A DNA stretch of 5,560 bases. It comes from an uncultured Rikenellaceae bacterium (GTDB lineage: Bacteria; Bacteroidota; Bacteroidia; Bacteroidales; Rikenellaceae). Below the pieces are notes generated by a model that had not been told where the DNA came from, made no database searches, and saw only the letters and a program-made list of their open reading frames with translations. Positions 1 to 4,847 of this stretch are shown piece after piece. The position numbers and the translations under genes were made by a program. The stretch spans positions 1 to 5,560 of the forward strand of contig CAMWRR010000125.1 of the NCBI GenBank assembly GCA_947176715.1, written 5' to 3'. Position 1 is the stretch's first letter. Every line of letters begins with the position of its first letter.

Positions 1-295
1 CCTCAATGTAGACGAGGTCGTTTACAAGGCTACGGAGACAGACCCGCGCTGGGGCATAGAGCTCAGTTTCGAGAAGAGCTACAAACCCGCAACCAAAGGT
101 AAAGTGGTGATATATCTCAACGACCAGCTCGTCGATCTTGCCAAACCCGTGACACTTACCGTCAACGGTAAACAGGCTTTCAGCGGTAAGGTCAAGCCCG
201 GACTCGACAACATTGTCAACAGCTGCGCCGCATTCTTCGACCCCGAAAGGCTCTATCCGGCGGCCATAGAGGTGGATATCGCCGAGTTGAAATAG
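1..295 (+). CDS. Secreted alpha/beta-hydrolase family protein, C-terminal fragment (5' end outside window)
   Basis: The reading frame is open from the first full codon (base 2) to TAG at 293-295, so this is the 3' end of a longer gene. The visible ~97 residues match the C-terminal ~95 residues (about 378-472) of the complete hydrolase encoded on the minus strand at 666-2084. Over the last 58 residues, 35 are identical, including a run ending FFDPERLYPAAIEVD. The segment carries the LTVNGK-x-AF-x-GKV pattern of a small beta-rich C-terminal module that I recall behind the catalytic domain of secreted PHB-depolymerase/dienelactone-hydrolase-like enzymes. The catalytic part is not in the window, so activity is inferred only from the paralog. 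A Met codon at 104 opens a 63-codon frame, but homology extends upstream of it, so it is internal and not the start. A strong terminator follows at 318-353. Confidence 0.88.
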   Translation, partial: LNVDEVVYKATETDPRWGIELSFEKSYKPATKGKVVIYLNDQLVDLAKPVTLTVNGKQAFSGKVKPGLDNIVNSCAAFFDPERLYPAAIEVDIAELK

Positions 296-317
296 TTCTG
301 TCGTTTCGTAATCATAA

Positions 318-353
318 AGACACCGGCGCCCATGAGGAGTGCCGGTGTTTTTT
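318..353 (+). terminator. Rho-independent terminator of the hydrolase fragment
   Basis: Bases 320-329 pair with 339-348 (10 bp, GC-rich, one G-U) around a 9-nt loop, followed by six T at 348-353. It starts about 25 nt after the stop codon at 295. The opposite strand has no T-run after the hairpin, so it should work only on plus-strand transcripts. Confidence 0.9.
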
Positions 354-597
354 GTGCTCATATTGCGGTGAGACTTCGCGTCGGGTATATTCTATTCGTC
401 GTGAGTCGTGGTCTTAGCGGAGTTATGAGTGGGGAAACACAGTTTCGCTTGAAGAATCCGAGGCGTAGTGACAGAGGCCGTTCATCACGAGTTCAGCCAA
501 CCTGACGGCATGTTTTTATACGCGCATACCCATCTCTTGGTCCGCAGATCTATTGCCGTGCTCCGAAGTAAAAGCTTGTCTCATGCCGGGCCATGTC
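354..597. other. Noncoding interval between convergent terminators
   Basis: About 244 nt lie between the plus-strand terminator (ending 353) and the minus-strand terminator hairpin (from about 600). I see no convincing ORF, tRNA, ribosome binding site or Bacteroidota promoter. The only structure found is a 5-bp palindrome, GAAACACAGTTTC, at 434-446 and scattered short complementarities, all within chance expectation. It may be decayed sequence or hold an unrecognised small RNA. Confidence 0.55.
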
Positions 598-600
598 GAT

Positions 601-650
601 AAAACAACCGCCTGCGATATCTCCGAACGGATGTCGCAGGCGGTTGGCGT
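601..650 (-). terminator. Rho-independent terminator of the lipoprotein hydrolase gene
   Basis: Bases 605-617 pair perfectly with 634-646 (13 bp, GC-rich), and weaker pairs inside extend the stem. Read on the minus strand, the hairpin begins about 20 nt after the TAG at 666-668 and is followed by TTGTTTTA. The T-tract is short but the stem is very stable. It faces the plus-strand terminator at 318-353, as expected between convergent genes. Confidence 0.85.
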
Positions 651-665
651 TATGCAGATAAAATA

Positions 666-2084
666 CTATTCGAGTGTAGAGAGGTCTACCTCTATTGCGG
701 CGGGATATAGCCTTTCGGGGTCGAAGAATATGCCGCAACTGTTGATGAGGTGTTTGGTGTCGAGGCTCACCTTGCCGTTGAAGGCCTCTTTGCCGTTGAC
801 GGTAAGTTTGACATCCTGCGACAGGTCTACTAACTCGGGCGACAGATACACCGTTATTTTGCCCTTTGTGGCAGTGGTGTATGTTCTGGCGAACTTCATG
901 TCTATTCCGCTCTTGTTTTCGGTAGTCTGATACCTTACCGTCTGCACGTTGAGCGTTATGTCGTTGCCGTCTATCGACATATCGTAGTAGCTGCGGCTGT
1001 TGGCGTCGCTGTTGGAGCGTTCGTTTACGTAGAGGTTGTAGAAGCCGTCACGGTAGAGGCCGTCCATCTCGAAATTCTCCCCCATGACCTTTTTGGGGTG
1101 CGGGTCGCGGGTGTGGGTTTTGAGCCACGGGGTGGTGGGGTTGTAGTCGATGCTGTGTCCCATGCCCGGAAGCAACCGTATGTTGTGCACGAAGCTACCC
1201 GGATTTTCGCTCTCCAGTCTGTCGAACTCATCCTTGGTGTATTGCGTCAGTGTGTTGCGGAAGAATCCGTCGTCATTGGCACCGGTACGGAGAGAGAAAG
1301 CTATGTTGCGGCAGTTCTCCACGGGTGCGTTTTTGAGCGGCTCGCCCCCGGCCATAGGGCCTGCGCCGGCCAGATAGTCGGCATAGAACGATGCCAGACG
1401 CTGGCTTCCGTAGCCGCCCTCGGAGATGCCGAAGAAGTAGACTCTGTCGGGGTTGATGTCACCCGATACGAACGCGAGGCGCAACAGCTTCTCCCATGCG
1501 AACTGTTTGGCTTTCTGCCACCAACGGTAGTATTTTTCGTTGGGTATCTGGGGGATGAAGTAGGCCGAGGGGGCGTCGTCGAATCCCTGACAGATGCTTA
1601 ACCCTGTTCTCCATTCGTCATCCTTGTCGCCCGAGCCGTGTATATACAGGAAGAGCGGGTACCCTTCGGCGGGTTCGGAGCCTTTGGTGCCCCAGTAGAA
1701 CGGCATGGTGGCGTTGGGCTCGAGGTTTGCAGGCAGCTTCCATCGGCCGGTGCTGTTGCCGCTCAAGGCCTTTAGCTCGCCGAGCTTATCTTCGTTGTAG
1801 CTGTCGTTGGCTTTTTTCCAAAGCGCCCATACCTCCTCGCGTTTGGCGTCTATCTGGTCTGTTGTGATAGGCTCGCTATCGCTCCACAGGGCCGTTTCGC
1901 CACCCATGTGTTTGTAGAAAAAAGCCGTCAGATCGTCGACAGGCTCTTCGGACTCTTCCGGAATCTCGGGAGTGGGGTCGGGATTAGGGCCGTCCTCTTT
2001 AGGGTCGGACGAACACCCGGCGATCAACAACGCTGTAAGCGATAAAATACCGACCTTTTTAAGTAACAGATATGACGTTTTCAT
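666..2084 (-). CDS. Lipoprotein alpha/beta hydrolase (putative esterase or peptidase) with C-terminal beta module
   Basis: A 472-residue protein. The N-terminus is a lipoprotein signal: basic and hydrophobic residues, then LIAGC with the lipidated Cys at 24. SSDPKED follows, and then a Pro/Glu/Asp-rich linker to about residue 51. The acidic stretch after Cys resembles the Bacteroidota lipoprotein export signal, so surface exposure is possible (inference). The catalytic domain spans roughly 55-340: LFLYIHGSG (144-152) is the oxyanion strand, GISEGG (219-224) the nucleophile elbow with Ser221, Asp271 or Asp272 the likely acid, and His310 in GMGH the likely base. The last ~95 residues form the module shared with the gene fragment at 1-295. 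The substrate cannot be told; acyl or acetyl ester, polyester and peptide are all open. The ATG at 2084 suits the signal peptide and the promoter at 2120-2150. No Shine-Dalgarno is present, as usual in Bacteroidota. It ends in its own terminator and looks monocistronic. Confidence 0.88.
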   Translation of the reverse strand: MKTSYLLLKKVGILSLTALLIAGCSSDPKEDGPNPDPTPEIPEESEEPVDDLTAFFYKHMGGETALWSDSEPITTDQIDAKREEVWALWKKANDSYNEDKLGELKALSGNSTGRWKLPANLEPNATMPFYWGTKGSEPAEGYPLFLYIHGSGDKDDEWRTGLSICQGFDDAPSAYFIPQIPNEKYYRWWQKAKQFAWEKLLRLAFVSGDINPDRVYFFGISEGGYGSQRLASFYADYLAGAGPMAGGEPLKNAPVENCRNIAFSLRTGANDDGFFRNTLTQYTKDEFDRLESENPGSFVHNIRLLPGMGHSIDYNPTTPWLKTHTRDPHPKKVMGENFEMDGLYRDGFYNLYVNERSNSDANSRSYYDMSIDGNDITLNVQTVRYQTTENKSGIDMKFARTYTTATKGKITVYLSPELVDLSQDVKLTVNGKEAFNGKVSLDTKHLINSCGIFFDPERLYPAAIEVDLSTLE

Positions 2085-2119
2085 GTCGTGTATGTGTTAG
2101 AAGTTAATTTTCGATATGT

Positions 2120-2150
2120 CAAAATTATATAATGTTAACGATAATAACAA
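2120..2150 (-). promoter_or_regulatory. Bacteroidota-type promoter for the lipoprotein hydrolase
   Basis: On the minus strand, TTG (2150-2148) is followed after 20 nt by TAATTTTG (2127-2120), an exact match to the TAnnTTTG -7 box with a -33 TTG of the primary sigma factor in Bacteroides-group bacteria. Transcription would start near 2113, giving a leader of about 28 nt before the ATG at 2084. The surrounding DNA is AT-rich. Confidence 0.72.
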
Positions 2151-2177
2151 GGGAAACGGGATATTTAAACAGTCTGT

Positions 2178-2211
2178 TTTGGGCTTTTTTGATAAAAAAT
2201 AGTTACCTTCG
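2178..2211 (+). promoter_or_regulatory. Probable promoter for yqeY
   Basis: TTTG at 2178-2181, a 22-nt spacer and TACCTTCG at 2204-2211 approximate the Bacteroidota TTTG / TAnnTTTG elements; one base of the -7 box differs and the spacer is slightly long. Transcription would start near 2218, leaving a leader of about 24 nt that holds the Shine-Dalgarno. It lies back to back with the minus-strand promoter at 2120-2150, so a regulator bound between them could affect both genes (inference). Confidence 0.5.
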
Positions 2212-2226
2212 TAAGGTCTATAAAGA

Positions 2227-2236
2227 AGAAAGGAGG
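2227..2236 (+). promoter_or_regulatory. Strong Shine-Dalgarno sequence of yqeY
   Basis: AGAAAGGAGG lies 5 nt before the ATG at 2242. It contains the full AGGAGG core and pairs with the CCUCCUUU end of 16S rRNA. The starts of the other complete genes here (2084, 3417, 3986, 4405, 4835) show nothing comparable, which is the usual state in Bacteroidota. The site also fixes the yqeY start codon. Confidence 0.88.
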
Positions 2237-2241
2237 ACGAA

Positions 2242-2691
2242 ATGTCGATAGAAGAACAAGTTAACGAAGGTATCAAAGAGGCCATGAAGTCTCGTGACAA
2301 GATACGGCTCGAGGCGTTGCGCAACATCAAGAAGGCTATACTCGAAGCCAAAACCAAGCCGGGTGCCGGCGGAGAGATAGACGATGCCGCTTGTCTGAAA
2401 CTAATACAAAATCTGGCCAAGCAGAGCACCGAGTCGGCCGCCATATACAAGGAGCATGGCCGCGAGGAGCTATACCTGCAGGAGAGCGGCCAGTTGGAGG
2501 TGCTCAACTCATTCCTGCCGGCAAGGCTTACGGATGAGGAGCTTACCGCCGCGCTTAAAGAGATAATAGCGCGTGTGGGCGCAACATCCATGAAAGAGAT
2601 GGGCAAGGTGATGGGCGTGGCGAGCAAAGAGCTTGCGGGTCGTACCGACGGTAGCGCCATATCGGCCAAAGTAAAGGAGCTGCTCGGTTAA
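2242..2691 (+). CDS. yqeY: GatB/YqeY domain protein (YqeY)
   Basis: A complete 149-residue protein, the usual length of the stand-alone YqeY family. It is almost entirely helical and charged. Family landmarks visible are AMKSRDKIRLEALR (14-27), the central ESAAIYKEHGREEL (64-77), LEVLNSFLP-x-RL (85-96) followed by the acidic start of the C-terminal domain, and MGKVMG...GRTDGSAISAKVKELL (120-148). That C-terminal domain is related to the tRNA-binding tail of the GatB amidotransferase subunit, so a tRNA-linked role is often suggested, but the function of YqeY is not established. No amidotransferase catalytic domain is present. The gene stands alone between its own promoter and a terminator at 2711-2743, divergent from the lipoprotein gene. 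Its strong Shine-Dalgarno is unusual for this phylum. Isoleucine is encoded by ATA in 9 of 11 cases. Confidence 0.95.
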   Translation: MSIEEQVNEGIKEAMKSRDKIRLEALRNIKKAILEAKTKPGAGGEIDDAACLKLIQNLAKQSTESAAIYKEHGREELYLQESGQLEVLNSFLPARLTDEELTAALKEIIARVGATSMKEMGKVMGVASKELAGRTDGSAISAKVKELLG

Positions 2692-2710
2692 TACGGAGGG
2701 CATGCGTTAC

Positions 2711-2743
2711 AGGGAGCGGCATACTTCTTTGCCGCTCCTTTTT
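2711..2743 (+). terminator. Rho-independent terminator of yqeY
   Basis: GGAGCGGCA (2713-2721) pairs perfectly with TGCCGCTCC (2730-2738) around an 8-nt loop, followed by TTTTT at 2739-2743. It begins 20 nt after the yqeY stop. On the minus strand no T-run follows, so it should not stop transcripts coming from the thioesterase gene. Confidence 0.92.
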
Positions 2744-2967
2744 GTTTGGTGGCGTAGGTAATGTGTAGCTGGACTCTAATAATAGACTATCGTATGGCTT
2801 TGCCCTGTGTGCGCGAGATGATGCCTTTCGTTAAAAACGCGTTGGTGCGGAGGGGTTGGTGTTGTCGGTATTCCGTCATACGATACGCATCTTAGGGACG
2901 ATAATCACGCAACTATCCCGTACATGTTGCCAATCTCACAGCTATTGGATCAAGTGATGCTATACCG
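2744..2967. other. Noncoding interval between yqeY and the thioesterase gene
   Basis: About 224 nt hold no plausible ORF. A perfect 9-nt inverted repeat, TATCGTATG (2788-2796) and CATACGATA (2877-2885), encloses 80 nt and extends to 11 pairs if one G-U is allowed. No convincing minus-strand terminator for the upstream operon was found here: the T-run opposite 2833-2837 is preceded by only a 3-bp stem. The minus-strand transcript may therefore run into the yqeY region as antisense RNA (inference). Confidence 0.5.
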
Positions 2968-3417
2968 TCAGTGCCCGGGCCGGGGAGCGCATCCCGTTGC
3001 ATCCGCTACCTGAAAATTCTCTATCCCGTGCTCTTCAATGGCCTGCCGCCACTTGTCGGATATTGCAACGGAGCGTTGCGTCTCGAAGTCGAACGCCACG
3101 TTTACCGCCACGGATGCCGCCTTGATTTGGCCGGTGTCGGCATCGTATATCTGTTGGCTGAATGTAAGGCTCTTGTTGCCCAACCGGCTCACAGTGGTGC
3201 GGACGCATATATTCTCCTCCATGAACACCTGTGCGAGGTAGTCGGTCTCCGTTCTCGCCTGCACGAACCCCTCTTTGCGCCATACGCCCGAGAGCCCCAG
3301 CACACGTTGCATGTAGTCTACCTTGCCTTGGTCGAAGAAGTGTTGCAGGTTGACATTGTTGACATGTCCGAGCGCGTCTATGTCGGCGAAACGTATCTGT
3401 ATGGGTGTGATAATCAT
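2968..3417 (-). CDS. Acyl-CoA thioesterase-like protein, hotdog fold (4HBT/YbgC-type)
   Basis: A complete 149-residue protein of typical single-hotdog size. The N-terminus IRFADIDALGHVNN (8-21) is the family signature: Asp14 sits where the catalytic Asp of 4-hydroxybenzoyl-CoA thioesterases lies, followed by the GHVNN turn and the long central helix (about 22-40). Residues 50-112 supply the beta sheet. Such enzymes hydrolyse acyl-CoA or acyl-ACP thioesters in the cytoplasm; the chain specificity cannot be read from sequence. The short tail (about 136-149, ending CAPRPGH) looks non-conserved. The ATG overlaps the tsaC stop as ATGA (3414-3417), so translation is probably coupled, and no Shine-Dalgarno is present. 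It is the last gene of the minus-strand cluster. A role shared with tsaC is not evident; co-transcription may be incidental. Confidence 0.9.
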   Translation of the reverse strand: MIITPIQIRFADIDALGHVNNVNLQHFFDQGKVDYMQRVLGLSGVWRKEGFVQARTETDYLAQVFMEENICVRTTVSRLGNKSLTFSQQIYDADTGQIKAASVAVNVAFDFETQRSVAISDKWRQAIEEHGIENFQVADATGCAPRPGH

Positions 3418-3986
3418 GGACGTATGATTTTGAACGCTCCGCTACGGTCGATGGCTATTATTGACGAGGCCTTGCCTGTGGCGCCTGTCTCGAAGGCGGG
3501 GTCCACTACCATGTCTACCGCCTCTTTCAATGCCGGGTCTATCTCGTCGAAGCATGTCGGTGTAGGCATGCCGCTTATGTTGGCGCTTGTAGATACGACG
3601 GGGCGGCCGAGCAGACGGCACATCTGACGGCAAAATTCGTGGTCGGGTACCCGCACGCCTATCGTTCCCTCCTCGGGAATCAGCTCCTGCGATATGCCGT
3701 GCGCTCCCGGGAGTATGAGTGTCAGCGGCTTGTCCGTCACCTCCATGAGGTCCCATGCCACGTGGGGCACATGGTCGGTGTAGACGGCGGCGCGGTCGAT
3801 GGAGTCGACTATCACGAGCATACTCTTTTTGTCCGTGCTCTTCTTTATGGCGTATATCTTGGCTACGGCGTCGCTGTCGGTGGCGTCGCAACCGATGCCC
3901 CATACCGTGTCGGTGGGGTAGAGTATGACACCTCCGTTACGAAGTGTCTCTACCGCGCGCCGTACCTCTGATTTTATGTCTGTCAT
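3414..3986 (-). CDS. tsaC: Threonylcarbamoyl-AMP synthase (TsaC/YrdC/Sua5 family)
   Basis: A 190-residue protein, the length of the short TsaC/YrdC form without the C-terminal Sua5 domain. It joins threonine, bicarbonate and ATP into L-threonylcarbamoyl-AMP, the donor for the universal t6A37 modification of ANN-decoding tRNAs; TsaB, TsaD and TsaE complete the transfer elsewhere in the genome. Visible signatures are GGVILYPTDTVWGIGCDA (18-35), the basic substrate-binding stretch IKKSTDKKSM (47-56), TDKPLTLILPG (84-94), GTIGVRVP (107-114) and STSANISG (132-139). The ATG at 3986 lies just before the conserved helix and has an A-rich leader without a Shine-Dalgarno. A 92-nt gap with two tandem repeats separates it from the sufT-like gene upstream; no good promoter was seen there, so read-through from upstream is likely. 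It overlaps the thioesterase gene by 4 nt. Confidence 0.95.
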   Translation of the reverse strand: MTDIKSEVRRAVETLRNGGVILYPTDTVWGIGCDATDSDAVAKIYAIKKSTDKKSMLVIVDSIDRAAVYTDHVPHVAWDLMEVTDKPLTLILPGAHGISQELIPEEGTIGVRVPDHEFCRQMCRLLGRPVVSTSANISGMPTPTCFDEIDPALKEAVDMVVDPAFETGATGKASSIIAIDRSGAFKIIRP

Positions 3987-3996
3987 TGTGTTTGTA

Positions 3997-4012
3997 TTAA
4001 TCTGTTAATCAG
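3997..4012. repeat. Tandem 8-nt direct repeat in the tsaC leader
   Basis: TTAATCTG (3997-4004) is followed directly by TTAATCAG (4005-4012), 7 of 8 bases identical. It lies 10-26 nt upstream of the tsaC ATG in an AT-rich stretch. It could be a protein site or simple low-complexity sequence; chance is not excluded. Confidence 0.5.
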
Positions 4013-4026
4013 GATTGTATCTGAGA

Positions 4027-4074
4027 GGAAGCCGCTGTCGGGACCAAAACGGAAGCCGCAGTCGGAATTGAAAC
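4027..4074. repeat. Imperfect 2 x 24-nt tandem repeat between the sufT-like gene and tsaC
   Basis: Unit 1 (4027-4050) and unit 2 (4051-4074) abut and agree at 19 of 24 positions. Both share GGAAGCCGC, then T or A, then GTCGG, and both end AAAC. Each unit contains a short CCG/CGG self-complementary core that could form a tiny hairpin. The repeat begins 4 nt after the stop of the sufT-like gene, inside the presumed operon. No spacers exist, so this is not a CRISPR array. Function unknown. Confidence 0.8.
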
Positions 4075-4078
4075 CCTA

Positions 4079-4405
4079 CTAAAGCAATCCCAACTCCAAC
4101 AACGCCTCCTCGCTCATCATATCGCGGCTCCAAGGCGGGTCGAACGTGAGCGTGAGGTTGAGGTCGGTAACCCCTTTGACCTTGCGTACCTGTGTCTCCA
4201 CATCCTCTACGAGCATGTCGGCCATAGGGCAGTTGGGGGCGGTAAGGGTCATGCGTATGTTGGCCGTGCCGTCGGGCTCCACATCTATCTCGTAGACCAG
4301 CCCGAGGTCGTAGATGTTGACGGGTATCTCGGGGTCGTAGATGTTTTTGAGCGTGTATATTATGTCTTTCTCTATGCCGAGAATCTCTTCCGGTGTAACA
4401 GCCAT
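4079..4405 (-). CDS. sufT: SufT-like Fe-S assembly protein (MIP18/DUF59 family)
   Basis: A complete 108-residue single-domain protein, typical of the bacterial DUF59/MIP18 (PaaD-like) family. Landmarks are the N-terminal helix with IYDPEIPVNIYDLGLVYEI (22-40), the TAPNCPMADML loop (55-65) with the conserved Cys59, and TFDPPWS (87-93) near the end. Proteins of this family assist Fe-S cluster maturation or transfer; they act in the cytoplasm and have no enzyme activity of their own that I can point to. Its position 4 nt after sufE strongly supports a Suf-pathway role rather than the phenylacetate (PaaD) role. No other Suf genes (sufB, C, D, S) are in the window. The ATG at 4405 has no Shine-Dalgarno, so translation is probably coupled to sufE. 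The symbol follows context; the family assignment is surer than the symbol. ATA encodes 6 of the first 9 Ile codons. Confidence 0.92.
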   Translation of the reverse strand: MAVTPEEILGIEKDIIYTLKNIYDPEIPVNIYDLGLVYEIDVEPDGTANIRMTLTAPNCPMADMLVEDVETQVRKVKGVTDLNLTLTFDPPWSRDMMSEEALLELGLL

Positions 4406-4409
4406 AGCG

Positions 4410-4835
4410 TCAATCGTTTTTTCTGCTCAGGTAAGCCAATGCGTAGAGTTTCATCTGTTTTATCATCGATACAAGGCCGTTGGCGCGTGTGGGCGACAGG
4501 TTCTCGCTCATGCCTATGCGGTCGATGAAGTATAGCTCGGCGTCGTATATCTCCTGCGCGGTGTGGCCCGACAGCACCCTTATGAGCAGTGCCGCCAGCC
4601 CTTTGGTTATGATGGCGTCGCTGTCGGCCTGAAAGGTTATGACACCGTCGCTCTCCTTGGCCGCTATCCACACGCGCGACTGGCATCCGCTTATCAGATA
4701 CTTGTCGTTACGGTAGGCACCGTCGAGCGGTTCCAGCTCCGAGCTGAGCTCTATCAGATAGTTGTATTTGTCCATCCAGTCGTCGTAGAGGGCGAACTCC
4801 TCCACGATGCGGTCCTGTTCTTCGTTTATCGTCAT
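4410..4835 (-). CDS. sufE: Cysteine desulfuration protein SufE
   Basis: A complete 141-residue protein of normal SufE size. SufE accepts persulfide sulfur from the cysteine desulfurase SufS on one Cys and passes it to the SufBCD scaffold. That Cys is present as Cys51 in LISGCQSRVW (47-56), at the same place as in E. coli SufE. Other family marks are the N-terminal helix pair ending in LIELSSELEPLD (27-38), ITKGLAALLIRVLSG (76-90), the helix with AQEIYDAE, and LSPTRANGLVSMIKQMK (113-129). It starts 12 nt after the phosphatase stop and ends 4 nt before the sufT-like gene, so the three are very likely co-transcribed. No Shine-Dalgarno precedes the ATG at 4835. The cytoplasmic partner SufS must be encoded elsewhere. 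Confidence 0.96.
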   Translation of the reverse strand: MTINEEQDRIVEEFALYDDWMDKYNYLIELSSELEPLDGAYRNDKYLISGCQSRVWIAAKESDGVITFQADSDAIITKGLAALLIRVLSGHTAQEIYDAELYFIDRIGMSENLSPTRANGLVSMIKQMKLYALAYLSRKND

Positions 4836-4847
4836 CGTATCAACGGT

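Noticed and set aside
104..106. ATG start of a 63-residue small protein
   Set aside because: Homology to the paralog extends in frame upstream to the start of the window, so this Met is internal.
434..446. GAAACACAGTTTC palindrome as an operator
   Set aside because: Only 5 bp per arm and not near any promoter or gene start.
553..930. 125-codon plus-strand open frame
   Set aside because: It runs through the minus-strand terminator hairpin and the 3' end of the hydrolase gene; no promoter or recognisable protein.
1098..1601. 167-codon plus-strand open frame within the lipoprotein gene
   Set aside because: Antisense shadow across the catalytic core of the hydrolase; no start signals.
2097..2669. 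190-codon open frame on the minus strand opposite yqeY
   Set aside because: It is the mirror of a well-supported YqeY gene with promoter, Shine-Dalgarno and terminator; its translation is low-complexity Ser/Ala/Leu and matches no family.
2919..2940. GCAAC...GTTGC hairpin as the terminator of the thioesterase operon
   Set aside because: Only 5 bp with a 12-nt loop and no T-tract on the minus strand.
2971..3627. 218-codon plus-strand open frame
   Set aside because: It lies opposite both the thioesterase and tsaC, which are clearly real, and its translation has no domain features.
4027..4074. CRISPR array remnant, because one unit read on the minus strand begins GTTTCAATTCC
   Set aside because: The two copies abut without spacers, differ at 5 of 24 positions, and no cas gene is nearby.
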